DNA from: Flavimobilis massiliensis | GTDB taxonomy: Bacteria; Actinomycetota; Actinomycetes; Actinomycetales; Cellulomonadaceae | Length of the DNA: 64,000 bases | Direction of reading: 5' to 3' | NCBI RefSeq assembly: GCF_900240335.1 | Contig: NZ_LT964979.1 | Location: 806,001-870,000 of the forward strand | Part shown: positions 50,933-59,823 of the stretch, one piece after another | Layout of the letters: every line of letters begins with the position of its first letter | Numbering within the stretch: position 1 is the first letter of the stretch | The notes under the pieces: generated by a model | What the model was told of the DNA's origin: nothing | The model's database searches: none | What the model saw: only the letters and a program-made list of their open reading frames with translations | Program-made: the position numbers and the translations under genes

Positions 50933-51547
50933 TTAGCGCCGCTCCGAGCCGTTGTCGGCCACGTCCGGCTCGTCACCCTCGGGCGCGTCCCACAGGTCGG
51001 CGAGATCGGGCGCTGCGTCCGCGCCGGCGGACGCAGCCCGCGGCGCGCTCGCACGCTCGTGCCGGCGCGAGCCCGTGCGCCACCCTCCTGCGCCGAGCGC
51101 CGCCGCGACCGCGACGACGAGCGCAAGCACACCGAGCACCGGAGCAGCCCACGCGACCGCCGCAACCTGGGGCTCCGTGACAAGCACGTCGACCCCCGTC
51201 GCCGCGGACGCCGCCGAACGTGCCGCCCCCGCGGGCGACGTCAGCACCGGGAGCGACGCGACGAGCGCGACCGCACCACCGAGAGCGACGACACCGGCGA
51301 CGACCAGACCGCCGAGCCGCCCGACGAGAAGCGCCGCCGCAGCCGCCGCGAGCAGGACGAGGCCCGCCGCCTGGACCCCCGGCGCGGCCGTTCCGCCCGT
51401 CACCGTGACCTCGACCGCCGACGACAGCGCGCTCGACCCCGTCGCGGAGATCCACACCGGCGCCGACACCGCGAGCAGACCCGTCCCGAGCACGACGGCG
51501 CCGAGCACCGTCGTGCGTCGCGACGCGCCGCGCACGCGCTCAGCCAC
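50933..51547 (-). CDS. Trp operon-associated membrane protein (TIGR02234/PF09534)
   Basis: The 204-residue protein has four hydrophobic segments (about 13-30, 57-78, 82-103, 138-160) rich in Ala, Val and Leu and a hydrophilic C-terminal tail of about 40 residues with DLADLWDAPEGDEPD. It matches the family found directly after trpE in actinobacteria by position and by the opening RRTTVLGAVVLGTGLLAVSA. GTG overlaps the trpE stop by eight bases. The biochemical role is not known. Confidence 0.82.
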   Translation of the reverse strand: MAERVRGASRRTTVLGAVVLGTGLLAVSAPVWISATGSSALSSAVEVTVTGGTAAPGVQAAGLVLLAAAAAALLVGRLGGLVVAGVVALGGAVALVASLPVLTSPAGAARSAASAATGVDVLVTEPQVAAVAWAAPVLGVLALVVAVAAALGAGGWRTGSRRHERASAPRAASAGADAAPDLADLWDAPEGDEPDVADNGSERR

Positions 51548-53111
51548 GACGCACCGGCACAAGACGCGACGCGAGCTGGACGGCCCGGACCGCCGCCGCG
51601 GCCTTCGACCGCGTCTCCTCGTACTCGGTCGCCGGGACCGAGTCTGCGACGATCCCCGCGCCCGCCTGGACGCTCGCTCGTCCGTCGCGCACGACCGCCG
51701 TACGGATCGCGATCGCCATGTCCATGTTGCCCGCGAGGTCGAGGTAGCCGACGCAGCCGCCGTAGACACCCCGCGCCGCCGGCTCGAGCTCATCGATGAG
51801 CGCAATCGCCCGCGGCTTCGGCGCGCCCGAGAGCGTGCCCGCCGGGAACGTGGCCGTGAACGCCTGCAGCGCCGTCGCGCCCTCCCGCAGCCGCCCGACG
51901 ACCGTCGAGCAGATGTGCATGATGTGGCTGAAGCGGCGCACCGCCATGAGCTCGACGACCTCGACCGACGTCGGCTCGCACACCTTGACGAGATCGTTGC
52001 GGGAGAGGTCGACGAGCATGACGTGCTCGGAGCGTTCCTTGGGATCTGCGAGCAGTTCCTTCTCGAGCGCCACGTCCTCCTCGGGCGTCGCTCCACGCGG
52101 CCGCGAGCCCGCGATGGGGAACGTCGTCACACGGCCGTCCTGGACGCTCACGAGCGTCTCCGGACTCGAGCCGACGACGGCGAACCGGCCGCCCGCCGCG
52201 TCCGTGAGCTCGAAGTAGTACATGTAGGGGCTCGGGTTGATCGTCCGCAGCGTCCGGTAGACGTCGAGCGGCGAGGCCGGGCAGTCGAGGTCGAGCCGCT
52301 GCGAGACGACGACCTGGAAGACCTCGCCGTCAACGATCGCGACCTTCGCCGCGTCGACCGCGGCCTCGAAGTCCGCACGCTCCGTCCGGAACTCGAGCTG
52401 CGGCTCGGGTGCCTCGCCGAGGACGACCGGTACCTCGGCACTCGTGCCGCGCCCCTCGACGAGCTTGCGCTCCATCGCGTCGAGCCGTGCGAGCGCGTCT
52501 CCGTAGGCCTCGTCGACGCGCTCGTCCGTCGCGTCATAGTTGATCGCGTTGGCGACGAGCCACACCGAGCCGGTGAGGTGATCGACCGCCGCGACGTCCG
52601 ACGCGAGGCACAGCGCGACCTCCGGGACGTCGACCTCGGTCGGCGTCGACCGCACGAGCGTCGGCTCCCAGTGCCGGACGACGTCCCAGCCGAGCGAGCC
52701 CGCCAGGCCACCCGTGAACGGCGGCAGCCCCTCGATGCGCGGGGTCGCGAGCACCTCGAGCGTGCGCCCCAGGACGTCGAGCACGTCGCCGTGCGTCGGC
52801 ACCCCCTCGGGGACGTCGCCGAGCCAGCGCGCGTCGTCACCGTCGACCGTGAGGGTCGCGCGCGACCGCACCCCGACGAACGACCAGCGCGACCAGCCGC
52901 CGCCGATCGGCGCGGACTCCATGATGAACGTGCCCGGCTCACCCGCCGCGAGGGTGCGGTAGAGCGAGACCGGCGTGACGTCGTCGACGAGCAGACGCCG
53001 CACGACCGGGATGACCCGGTGGTGCTCCGCGGCGAGCGCCACAAAGTCCTCCCGGGCCGGCCAGGTCGCACCCCAGGCGAGCTGGTCGCCGGGGCCCTGC
53101 ACGGCGCTCAT
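51540..53111 (-). CDS. trpE: Anthranilate synthase component I
   Basis: TrpE makes anthranilate from chorismate with ammonia supplied by TrpG. The 523-residue protein has the N-terminal tryptophan-feedback region (SFLLESAPIGG-like MESAPIGGGWSRWSFVG), PSPYMYYF, GSSPETLV, IAGSRPRGATPEED and the C-terminal TFPAGTLSGAPKPRA and QAGAGIVADS motifs of chorismate-binding enzymes. Its ATG overlaps the hisI stop by four bases. No trpG is in the window. Confidence 0.96.
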   Translation of the reverse strand: MSAVQGPGDQLAWGATWPAREDFVALAAEHHRVIPVVRRLLVDDVTPVSLYRTLAAGEPGTFIMESAPIGGGWSRWSFVGVRSRATLTVDGDDARWLGDVPEGVPTHGDVLDVLGRTLEVLATPRIEGLPPFTGGLAGSLGWDVVRHWEPTLVRSTPTEVDVPEVALCLASDVAAVDHLTGSVWLVANAINYDATDERVDEAYGDALARLDAMERKLVEGRGTSAEVPVVLGEAPEPQLEFRTERADFEAAVDAAKVAIVDGEVFQVVVSQRLDLDCPASPLDVYRTLRTINPSPYMYYFELTDAAGGRFAVVGSSPETLVSVQDGRVTTFPIAGSRPRGATPEEDVALEKELLADPKERSEHVMLVDLSRNDLVKVCEPTSVEVVELMAVRRFSHIMHICSTVVGRLREGATALQAFTATFPAGTLSGAPKPRAIALIDELEPAARGVYGGCVGYLDLAGNMDMAIAIRTAVVRDGRASVQAGAGIVADSVPATEYEETRSKAAAAVRAVQLASRLVPVRRG

Positions 53112-53503
53112 GCCGCGCCCCCGACGACCGCACCGAGGTCCCCGCCAGCCTCGAAACACGTGCGCGTGCCGGTGTGGCACGCCGCACCGACCTGCTCGAC
53201 GCGGACGAGAAGAGCGTCGCCGTCGCAGTCGAGCGCGACCGAACGCACAAGCTGGACGTGGCCCGACGTGTCGCCCTTGCGCCAGTACTCCTGCCGCGAC
53301 CGCGACCAAAACGTCACCCGGCCCTCCGTGAGCGTCCGGCGCAGCGCCTCGTCGTCCATCCAGCCGAGCATGAGCACGTCACCCGTGTCGTGCTGCTGGA
53401 CGATCGCGGCGACGAGGCCAGCGTCGTCGCGCTTGAGACGGCTCGCGACGGCGGCGTCGAGCTGGGGTGCGGCAGTGGAGTCTTCGGTCACGCGAGGGAT
53501 CAT
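53108..53503 (-). CDS. hisI: Phosphoribosyl-AMP cyclohydrolase
   Basis: HisI opens the purine ring of phosphoribosyl-AMP in histidine synthesis, using zinc. The 131-residue protein has MLGWMDDEALRRTLTEGRVTFWSRSR, WRKGDTSGHVQ and the metal-binding DCDGDALLVRVEQVGAACHTG. The start is uncertain between this ATG and a GTG four codons inside; neither has a clear Shine-Dalgarno. It overlaps trpE, a known his-trp linkage in actinobacteria. Confidence 0.95.
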   Translation of the reverse strand: MIPRVTEDSTAAPQLDAAVASRLKRDDAGLVAAIVQQHDTGDVLMLGWMDDEALRRTLTEGRVTFWSRSRQEYWRKGDTSGHVQLVRSVALDCDGDALLVRVEQVGAACHTGTRTCFEAGGDLGAVVGGAA

Positions 53504-53516
53504 CCCACGCACCCGC

Positions 53517-55352
53517 TCACCGTGTCTGGGCGATCCACGCCGCGTGCATCCGCGCGTACACGCCCCCGCCCGCGACGAGCTCCGCGTGGTGACCCACCTC
53601 GACGACCCTCCCCGCATCGACGACGACGACGAGGTCCGCGGCCTCCGCCGTCGAGAGCCGGTGCGCGATCGTCACCGTCGACCGCCCCGCCGCGAGCTGC
53701 TCGAACGCCCGCGCGACGCGCACCTCGGTCGCTGGGTCCACGGCGCTCGTCGCCTCGTCGAGCACGAGAAGGTCTGCCTGCGCGAGGTACGCGCGGGCGA
53801 GCGCGACGAGCTGTCGCCCCCCCGCCGACAGCGCCTCGCCCCGCTGCCCGACCGGCGCGTCGAGACCGCCGGGACGGTCCGCGACCCAGTCCGAGAGACC
53901 CAGCGCCACGACCGCGTCCTCGACGAGCGGGCGGACGTCCTGACCCGGCGCGAGGTCACGCGCCCCGTACGCGATGTTCTCGGCAAGCGTCCCATCGAAG
54001 AGGAAGCCCTCCTGCGGCACGAGCACGACCCGCGCGCGCAGGTTCGCGCTCCGCAGCCGACGCAGGTCGGTGCCGTCGAGGAGGATCTGGCCCTCGCTCG
54101 GGTCCATGAGCCGCGCGACGAGCTTCGCGAGCGTCGTCTTGCCCGAGCCCGTGCGCCCGACGACGGCCACCCGGGTGCGCGGAGGGAGCGTGAGGTCCAC
54201 TGCTTCGAGCACCGTCGGGCCGTCCGGGTACGCGTAGGACACCCCGCGGAGCTCGACCGTCGCCGGACCGCGCGGTGAGACCTCGCCGTCGGGCGGGTCT
54301 GCGACCGTCACCGGTGTCTCAAGGACCGCGAGGACCCGACGCCATCCGGCGACCGCGTTCTGAAGCTCGTTGAGGACCTCCGTCGCGAGCTGGACCGGAC
54401 CCGTGAAGAGCTGGACGAGGAAGAGGAACGCGAGCAGGCGTCCGAGCGAGACCTCGCCCGCCATACCGAGGAAGGTCCCCGCGACGACGACCGCGACGAG
54501 CACGAGGTTACTCACGAGCATCCCGCCCGAGAACACCGACGCGACCCGCACCTGCGCACGGACCTGCGCATCGCGGTGCCCGGCGACCGCGGCGTCGACA
54601 CGCCGGCGGGTGCGTGCCTGGGCCGCGTGAGCCCTGATCGTCTCCGCGCCGAGCACCGCCTCCGACACCGTGCCGAGCACGCCGCCCATCGCCGCGCGGA
54701 CCTCAGCAAACGCCCGGTTCACCCCGCGCTGGAGGCGCGGCAGGACGAGTGCGAGCGGGACGAAGCACGCCCACACGAGGAGCGTCAACTGCCACGAGTA
54801 GACCGCCATGAGGACCGTCGCGACCGTCAGCTGCATCGTCGAGACGAGCAGCATGATGCCGCCCCACTGGACGAACATCGAGATCGTGTCGACGTCGCTC
54901 GTCACGCGGGAGACGAGCGCGCCCCGGCGTTCCGAGTCTTGCGACAGCACCGAGAGGTCGTGGACGTGCCGGAACGCCTTGACGCGCAGCGTCGCCAGAC
55001 CGGCCTCGGTGCGTCGCACGAGCCGCACGTTGACGAGGGCCGAGCACGTCCCTGCGAGCACGAGAACGAGGGCGGCGGCCGCGACGAGAACCCCGACCCG
55101 GCCCGCGTCGACGCCACCCTCGGCGAGCAGCCCCGTGTCGATCGACTGCTGGACCGCGACCGGCACGACGATGCGTCCGATCGCGGCGAGCACCGCGAGC
55201 AGGAGCGTGAGCCTGAGCCCCGTCACGAGCTCGGGCGAGACACGCACTCCCGCGCGGAGCGTCCCGAGCACCCCGAGAGAGCTCGCGGTCGCGATCCGTC
55301 CTGCGGCGTCCGTCACGGCCGCGCGCGGCGACCTGTCCTCGTGCACGCTCAT
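53517..55352 (-). CDS. ABC exporter subunit with canonical catalytic ATPase residues
   Basis: The 611-residue protein has a six-helix exporter membrane domain and a C-terminal ATPase. Walker A is GRTGSGKTT, Walker B LLVLDEATSAVD keeps the catalytic Glu, and the switch His is present (TIAHRLS), but the signature is LSAGGRQLVALARA instead of LSGGQ. This complements the partner encoded upstream, suggesting a heterodimer with one active ATP site. The ATG overlaps the partner stop by four bases. hisI follows after 13 bases. Substrate unknown. Confidence 0.9.
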   Translation of the reverse strand: MSVHEDRSPRAAVTDAAGRIATASSLGVLGTLRAGVRVSPELVTGLRLTLLLAVLAAIGRIVVPVAVQQSIDTGLLAEGGVDAGRVGVLVAAAALVLVLAGTCSALVNVRLVRRTEAGLATLRVKAFRHVHDLSVLSQDSERRGALVSRVTSDVDTISMFVQWGGIMLLVSTMQLTVATVLMAVYSWQLTLLVWACFVPLALVLPRLQRGVNRAFAEVRAAMGGVLGTVSEAVLGAETIRAHAAQARTRRRVDAAVAGHRDAQVRAQVRVASVFSGGMLVSNLVLVAVVVAGTFLGMAGEVSLGRLLAFLFLVQLFTGPVQLATEVLNELQNAVAGWRRVLAVLETPVTVADPPDGEVSPRGPATVELRGVSYAYPDGPTVLEAVDLTLPPRTRVAVVGRTGSGKTTLAKLVARLMDPSEGQILLDGTDLRRLRSANLRARVVLVPQEGFLFDGTLAENIAYGARDLAPGQDVRPLVEDAVVALGLSDWVADRPGGLDAPVGQRGEALSAGGRQLVALARAYLAQADLLVLDEATSAVDPATEVRVARAFEQLAAGRSTVTIAHRLSTAEAADLVVVVDAGRVVEVGHHAELVAGGGVYARMHAAWIAQTR

Positions 55353-57205
55353 CGCTCCTCCTCGACGCCCGCCGCGGCGGCCTCGTCCGCCCTGCGCGAT
55401 GTCTCCCGCGCATACGCGGTCGCGAGCCGCGCGTAGCCCTCGTCGCGTGCGAGCAGCTCAGCATGCGTGCCGACGTCGACGACGCGCCCGGCGTCGACGT
55501 GCACGACGGAGCTCGCGAGCGCGATGCTTGCCGCCCGGTAGGCGACGATGACAACCGTCGGACCGCCGCGCTCACCGAGGCCGAGAAGGATGTCCCTCTC
55601 GACGCGCGGGTCGAGCGCGCTCGTCGCGTCGTCGAGGACGAGGAGCCGCGGGCGGCGCACGAGCGCACGAGCGATCGCGAGCCGCTGCCGCTGGCCGCCC
55701 GAGAGGTTCGAGCCACGCTCCCCGAGCCGGGCGTCGAGCCCGTCGGGCAGCGCGCGGACCGTGTCCGCGACATGGGCGCGCTCGAGCGCGTCCCAGATCT
55801 CCTCGTCCGACGGCGCCCCCGGCTCGTCGTCGTCCATGAGCGTGACGTTCGCCCGCACCGAGTCCTCGAAGACGAACGTCGACTGCGACACGTACGCCAC
55901 CGCTCCCGCAAGCGCCTCGGGCGCGAGCGATCGCACGTCCGTCCCGTCCAGGCGCACGGTGCCGCGCGACGGGTCCGAGAGCCGTGCGAGGAGCGCGACG
56001 AGCGTCGACTTCCCCGCGCCCGTCGCACCGACGACCGCGACCGTCGCCCCGGGCGCGACGTCGAGAGTCACGTCGTCGAGCAGCGTGAGCGGGCCGTCCG
56101 GCCCCACGACCTCGAGTCCGACGCCCTCGACCCGGACGCCGAGCGGGCCGGAGCCAGCCAGCGCACCCGAGCCGGGCACGATCTCCTCCGGAGCGTCGAG
56201 GACCCCGGCGATCCGTTCGTGCCCGACGAGACCGCGCGGCAGCTCGCCGAGCACCCAGCCGAACGCCCGCACCGGGATCGCGAGCAGCGTGAGCAGGTAC
56301 GCGGCCGCGACGACGTCACCCGCACCGACGTCACCGACCGACGCACGCCACACCCCGACGCCGAGGACGAGCAGCGTACCGAGCGACGGCAGCAGCTCGA
56401 TCACCGGGTCGAAGACCGCACGGACCCGCCCCACCTGTACGTTCGCCGCGCGAGACGCGTCAGCGACTCGCGCGAAGCGCGCCTCCTCGCGCGCCTCCGT
56501 GCCGAGCGACTTCACGAGGAGCGCCGCCGAGAAGCTCTCGTGAGCGACGTCCGAGACGTCGCCACGGAGCCGCTGCGCCTCCGTCACCGCCGGGGACATT
56601 CGCCGCTGGAACACCGCGTTGACGACCATGACGGCCGGCAGCACCGCGAACGCCGCCGCCGCGAGCCAGGGGTCGACCGTCACGAGACGCACCGCCGCAA
56701 CGACGAGCATGAGCGCCACACCGAGCGCGAACGGCAGCGGGTTGAACACGCCGGTCGCCGCCTCCGCATCCGAGCTCACGTGCGCGAGCAGCCGACCCGT
56801 CGGACGACCCCGGTGCCATGCGACGGGAAGCTCGAGGTACCTGTGCGCGAGGTTGCGGCGGTGCTCGGCACCGAGCCGTGCGTACCCCATGCCCGCGCCG
56901 ATGCGTCGCCCCGCGACCGCGACCGCGTTGAGGACAGCGACGAGCGCGAGCCCCGCGACGCCGAGCCACACCGTCGCCGAGGTCGTTGGTGCTCCCGTGA
57001 GCGCCGGCACGACGACCTCGTCGGTCGCACGCCCCAGCCGCGTCGAGATCTCGACCGTGAGGACACCCGCGAGCGCCGACACGGCGATCGTCCACGTGTA
57101 CAGCCAGGGTTGCGCACGCAGACCACGACCCATGAGCGCGAGAGAGCGTCGCAGTCGTGAGCCCGTGAGCGCGACGGGGCGGCGCGGGTTGGTCGTCGAG
57201 GTCAC
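55349..57205 (-). CDS. ABC exporter subunit with degenerate catalytic residues
   Basis: The 618-residue protein is the partner half-transporter: six membrane helices and an ATPase with Walker A GATGAGKST and a perfect LSGGQRQRLAIARA signature, but Walker B reads LLVLDDATSALD (Asp for the catalytic Glu) and the switch loop VIVAYRAAS has Tyr for His. The GTG start is a compromise: longer frames reach an ATG that overlaps the divergent gene start and are unlikely. It leads the ABC-ABC-hisI-trpE run. Confidence 0.88.
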   Translation of the reverse strand: MTSTTNPRRPVALTGSRLRRSLALMGRGLRAQPWLYTWTIAVSALAGVLTVEISTRLGRATDEVVVPALTGAPTTSATVWLGVAGLALVAVLNAVAVAGRRIGAGMGYARLGAEHRRNLAHRYLELPVAWHRGRPTGRLLAHVSSDAEAATGVFNPLPFALGVALMLVVAAVRLVTVDPWLAAAAFAVLPAVMVVNAVFQRRMSPAVTEAQRLRGDVSDVAHESFSAALLVKSLGTEAREEARFARVADASRAANVQVGRVRAVFDPVIELLPSLGTLLVLGVGVWRASVGDVGAGDVVAAAYLLTLLAIPVRAFGWVLGELPRGLVGHERIAGVLDAPEEIVPGSGALAGSGPLGVRVEGVGLEVVGPDGPLTLLDDVTLDVAPGATVAVVGATGAGKSTLVALLARLSDPSRGTVRLDGTDVRSLAPEALAGAVAYVSQSTFVFEDSVRANVTLMDDDEPGAPSDEEIWDALERAHVADTVRALPDGLDARLGERGSNLSGGQRQRLAIARALVRRPRLLVLDDATSALDPRVERDILLGLGERGGPTVVIVAYRAASIALASSVVHVDAGRVVDVGTHAELLARDEGYARLATAYARETSRRADEAAAAGVEEER

Positions 57206-57299
57206 AGGTCCGTCCGGGCTCGTCGGGGTGGGGACCGTGACATCCTCGCACGCGGCACCGACACTCACGCGGGCATCCGAGACGTGCCACGATGAACCC

Positions 57300-57962
57300 A
57301 TGACCTGGCACCAGCACGAGCGCGAAACCCTGGCGTCCCTCCTCCACGAGGCGGGTCCCGACGCGCCCCCCCTGTGCGACGGCTGGCGGACCCGCCACCT
57401 CGCGGTCCACCTCGCGCAGCGTGAGCTCGCGCCGTGGACGATTCTTCAGGCCGTGCCCGGCCCCATCGGCCGGCGGACGGCCGCGACGTTCGACGAGGCC
57501 GTCGCCGCGTGTGACGACCCGTCGACCTACCACGACACGGTCGACCGCTGGGCTGCCGCGCCCGCCGCCTGGAGCCCGCGCGCGCTCGCTGGCGACGCGA
57601 TCAACCTCGTCGAGTTCTTCGTCCACGGCGAGGACGTCCGTCGCGCGTCCGACGACGAGCCCGCGCCCCCTCCCGTCGCACGCGAGCTCGACCCCGCCGA
57701 GGAGGACGCCCTCTGGCAGGCCGTGCGACGCATGGCCCCGCTGCTCCTGCACCGTTGCCCCGTCGGCGTCGTCCACGTGCTCGACGACGGCCGGCGCGCA
57801 CTCGTCCACCGACCCAAGGATGACCGGGGCACCGTCGTCGTCACCGGTGCTGTGGGCGAGCTCGCGCTCCACACGCACGGCCGTGGAGCACGCGCGCTCG
57901 TGAAGATCGTCGGCTCCGACGATGACCTCGCGACCCTCGAGCGGTTCGTCCCCTCGTCCTGA
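57300..57962 (+). CDS. TIGR03085 family metal-binding protein (maleylpyruvate isomerase-like)
   Basis: The 220-residue protein has the N-terminal four-helix DinB-like bundle: HERETLASLLHEAGPDAPPLCDGWRTRHLAVHLAQRE and INLVEFFVHGEDVRRA supply the His/Glu/His metal ligands of the mycothiol-dependent maleylpyruvate isomerase fold. A small C-terminal domain follows (VVVTGAVGELALHTHGR). Members without a catabolic neighbourhood, as here, have no known substrate; mycothiol use is a family-level possibility. It is divergent from the ABC pair and convergent with hisF. Confidence 0.88.
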   Translation: MTWHQHERETLASLLHEAGPDAPPLCDGWRTRHLAVHLAQRELAPWTILQAVPGPIGRRTAATFDEAVAACDDPSTYHDTVDRWAAAPAAWSPRALAGDAINLVEFFVHGEDVRRASDDEPAPPPVARELDPAEEDALWQAVRRMAPLLLHRCPVGVVHVLDDGRRALVHRPKDDRGTVVVTGAVGELALHTHGRGARALVKIVGSDDDLATLERFVPSS

Positions 57963-57966
57963 CCCA

Positions 57967-58016
57967 CCGACGACGACGGGGCGGGCACCGGTCGGTGCCC
58001 GCCCCGTCGCCGTCGG
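57967..58016. terminator. Bidirectional terminator between TIGR03085 gene and hisF
   Basis: A perfect 16-bp core (57974-57989 with 57994-58009) extends, after one mismatch, by six more pairs on each side; the loop is GGTC. It fills the whole gap between two convergent genes. Confidence 0.85.
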
Positions 58017-58019
58017 TCC

Positions 58020-58790
58020 TCAGCGAACCGCGAGGCCCGCGCGCCGCATGTCGTCCTTGACCTCGTTGATCGTCAGAGTGCCGAAGTGGAAGACGCTCGC
58101 CGCGAGCACGGCGTCCGCGCCCGCCAGAGCAGCCTCCGTGAAGTGGTGGGCCGTGCCTGCACCGCCCGACGCGATGAGCGGCACCGCGACGAGAGACCGG
58201 ACGTCCGAAAGCATCTCGAGGTCGAAGCCCGCGTTCGTGCCGTCCGCGTCCATCGAGTTGAGCAGCACCTCACCAGCCCCGAGCTCAGCGGCACGCGCCG
58301 CCCACGCGACCGCGTCGAGGCCCGTGCCCCGCCGTCCGCCGTGCGTCGTCACCTCGAAGCCGGAGTCCGTCACCGTGCCGTCGGGGCAGCGCCGCGCGTC
58401 GACGGACACGACGAGCACCTGCGAGCCGAACCGGTCCGCGATCTCCGAGAGGAGCTCGGGCCGCGCGATCGCCGCCGTGTTGACACCGACCTTGTCCGCA
58501 CCCGCCCGCAGCAGCCGGTCGACGTCCTCGACCGACCGCACCCCGCCGCCGACCGTGAGCGGCACGAAAACCTCCTCGGCCGTGCGCCGCACGACGTCGT
58601 ACGTCGTCTCGCGGTTGCCCGACGACGCCGAGACGTCGAGGAACGTGATCTCGTCCGCACCCTCCGCGTCGTAGCGGCGCGCAAGCTCGACAGGGTCGCC
58701 CGCGTCGCGCAGGTTCTCGAAGTTCACGCCCTTGACGACACGGCCAGCATCGACATCGAGGCACGGGATGACCCGCACGGACACACTCAT
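58020..58790 (-). CDS. hisF: Imidazole glycerol phosphate synthase subunit HisF
   Basis: HisF is the cyclase subunit that, with HisH, makes imidazole glycerol phosphate. The 256-residue barrel has the catalytic Asp in RVIPCLDVDAGRVVKGVNF and a second in VVSVDARR, plus GGGVRSVEDV and ASGGAGTAHHF phosphate loops. ATG has GAGGAG five bases upstream. It begins 17 bases after the FKBP lipoprotein gene, so it may be transcribed with the proteasome cluster; the rest of the his operon except hisI is not here. Confidence 0.96.
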   Translation of the reverse strand: MSVSVRVIPCLDVDAGRVVKGVNFENLRDAGDPVELARRYDAEGADEITFLDVSASSGNRETTYDVVRRTAEEVFVPLTVGGGVRSVEDVDRLLRAGADKVGVNTAAIARPELLSEIADRFGSQVLVVSVDARRCPDGTVTDSGFEVTTHGGRRGTGLDAVAWAARAAELGAGEVLLNSMDADGTNAGFDLEMLSDVRSLVAVPLIASGGAGTAHHFTEAALAGADAVLAASVFHFGTLTINEVKDDMRRAGLAVR

Positions 58791-58807
58791 GGTTCTCCTC
58801 AGCTCGG

Positions 58808-59776
58808 CTACTTGCTGTCGTCGGTCGCCTCGTCGGTCGCCTCGTCGCTGTCCTGCTTCTCGACGTCGGGCGCGACAAGGGTACTCGCGTGGAGGATGTC
58901 GACGACGTAGATGACCGTCTCGTCGGCCCACGGCGACGCCGTTCCCCCGTACGCGGCGGACGGCGGCGCCACGATGAGCACCTGCGAGCCCACGCGCTGC
59001 TCGATGAGTCCCTGATTCCAAGCCGCGACTGGCTTGGAGTCGCCGACGAGCGTGACGAACGGCGCACGCACGCGCGACCACGTCGTGTCGATGATCTCGC
59101 CCGTCGACCAGGCGACGGCCGTGTACTGGACGATGACCGTCTGGCCGTCGGTCACCTGGTCGCGGTCACCGCGCACGAGCGTCCGGACGACGACGGACGC
59201 CGGGGGGTCCGTGTCCTGGGGCACCGTGACGGTCGGAGCGCCGTCCGTGCCGAGCGTCACGGTGGGCAGCGCCGCGTCGTCATTCGGGACGGGCTCGCCC
59301 GCCGCGCGGCCCGCGAGGACGTCGACGACGAGCGCGAGCGGTGTGCTGTTCGACGTCTCCGTGAGAAGGAGTCGCGCGCCGGCCCGGTGCCCGTCGAGCA
59401 GGTCGTAGAGCGACGGACCCAGGATCGTCTCGTCGAACGTGTAGACCTCAGGGAGCGTGTCGTGCGTGTTCATGACCGAGCTGCCATCGGACGCGTCCTG
59501 GGCGAGCAGGTCGAGGAGCACCGTCGAACCGTCGGTGAGCGCTGGCCCGTCCCCCTCCCACACGACCGCGCTGCGACGGTCCGGGAATGTCAGCGGCGGA
59601 GTGTACGTGAGCGTCGGGACGCCTCCGAACTCGCCGCTCACCGCGACGACCGGCGCCGGCGTCTCAGGTGCGGTCGGCTTGTCCGTGCACGCGGCGAGCC
59701 CGAGGCTCGCCACGCACGTCGCCACGGCGAGCGCCGCAGCGCGCCGCAGCGGTCGGTGCCGGTGAGGGGTGGTCAC
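58808..59776 (-). CDS. FKBP-type peptidyl-prolyl isomerase lipoprotein
   Basis: The 322-residue protein has an N-terminal signal (RHRPLRRAAALAVATCVAS) and a lipobox GLAAC with Cys30, so it should be lipidated by Lgt and face outside. Two FKBP-like units follow: a diverged one (about 50-175) and a more typical C-terminal one (about 205-300) with VQYTAVAWSTGEIIDTTW, WNQGLIEQRVGSQVLIVAPPSAAYG and IYVVDIL. The last 20 residues are acidic. FKBP genes next to pafA are common in actinobacteria; the link to pupylation is unexplained. Confidence 0.88.
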   Translation of the reverse strand: MTTPHRHRPLRRAAALAVATCVASLGLAACTDKPTAPETPAPVVAVSGEFGGVPTLTYTPPLTFPDRRSAVVWEGDGPALTDGSTVLLDLLAQDASDGSSVMNTHDTLPEVYTFDETILGPSLYDLLDGHRAGARLLLTETSNSTPLALVVDVLAGRAAGEPVPNDDAALPTVTLGTDGAPTVTVPQDTDPPASVVVRTLVRGDRDQVTDGQTVIVQYTAVAWSTGEIIDTTWSRVRAPFVTLVGDSKPVAAWNQGLIEQRVGSQVLIVAPPSAAYGGTASPWADETVIYVVDILHASTLVAPDVEKQDSDEATDEATDDSK

Positions 59777-59823
59777 GGTCGGATGCTCCTGTCGTGCGGG
59801 CAGGGGCGGGGCCCCGGCCGGCC

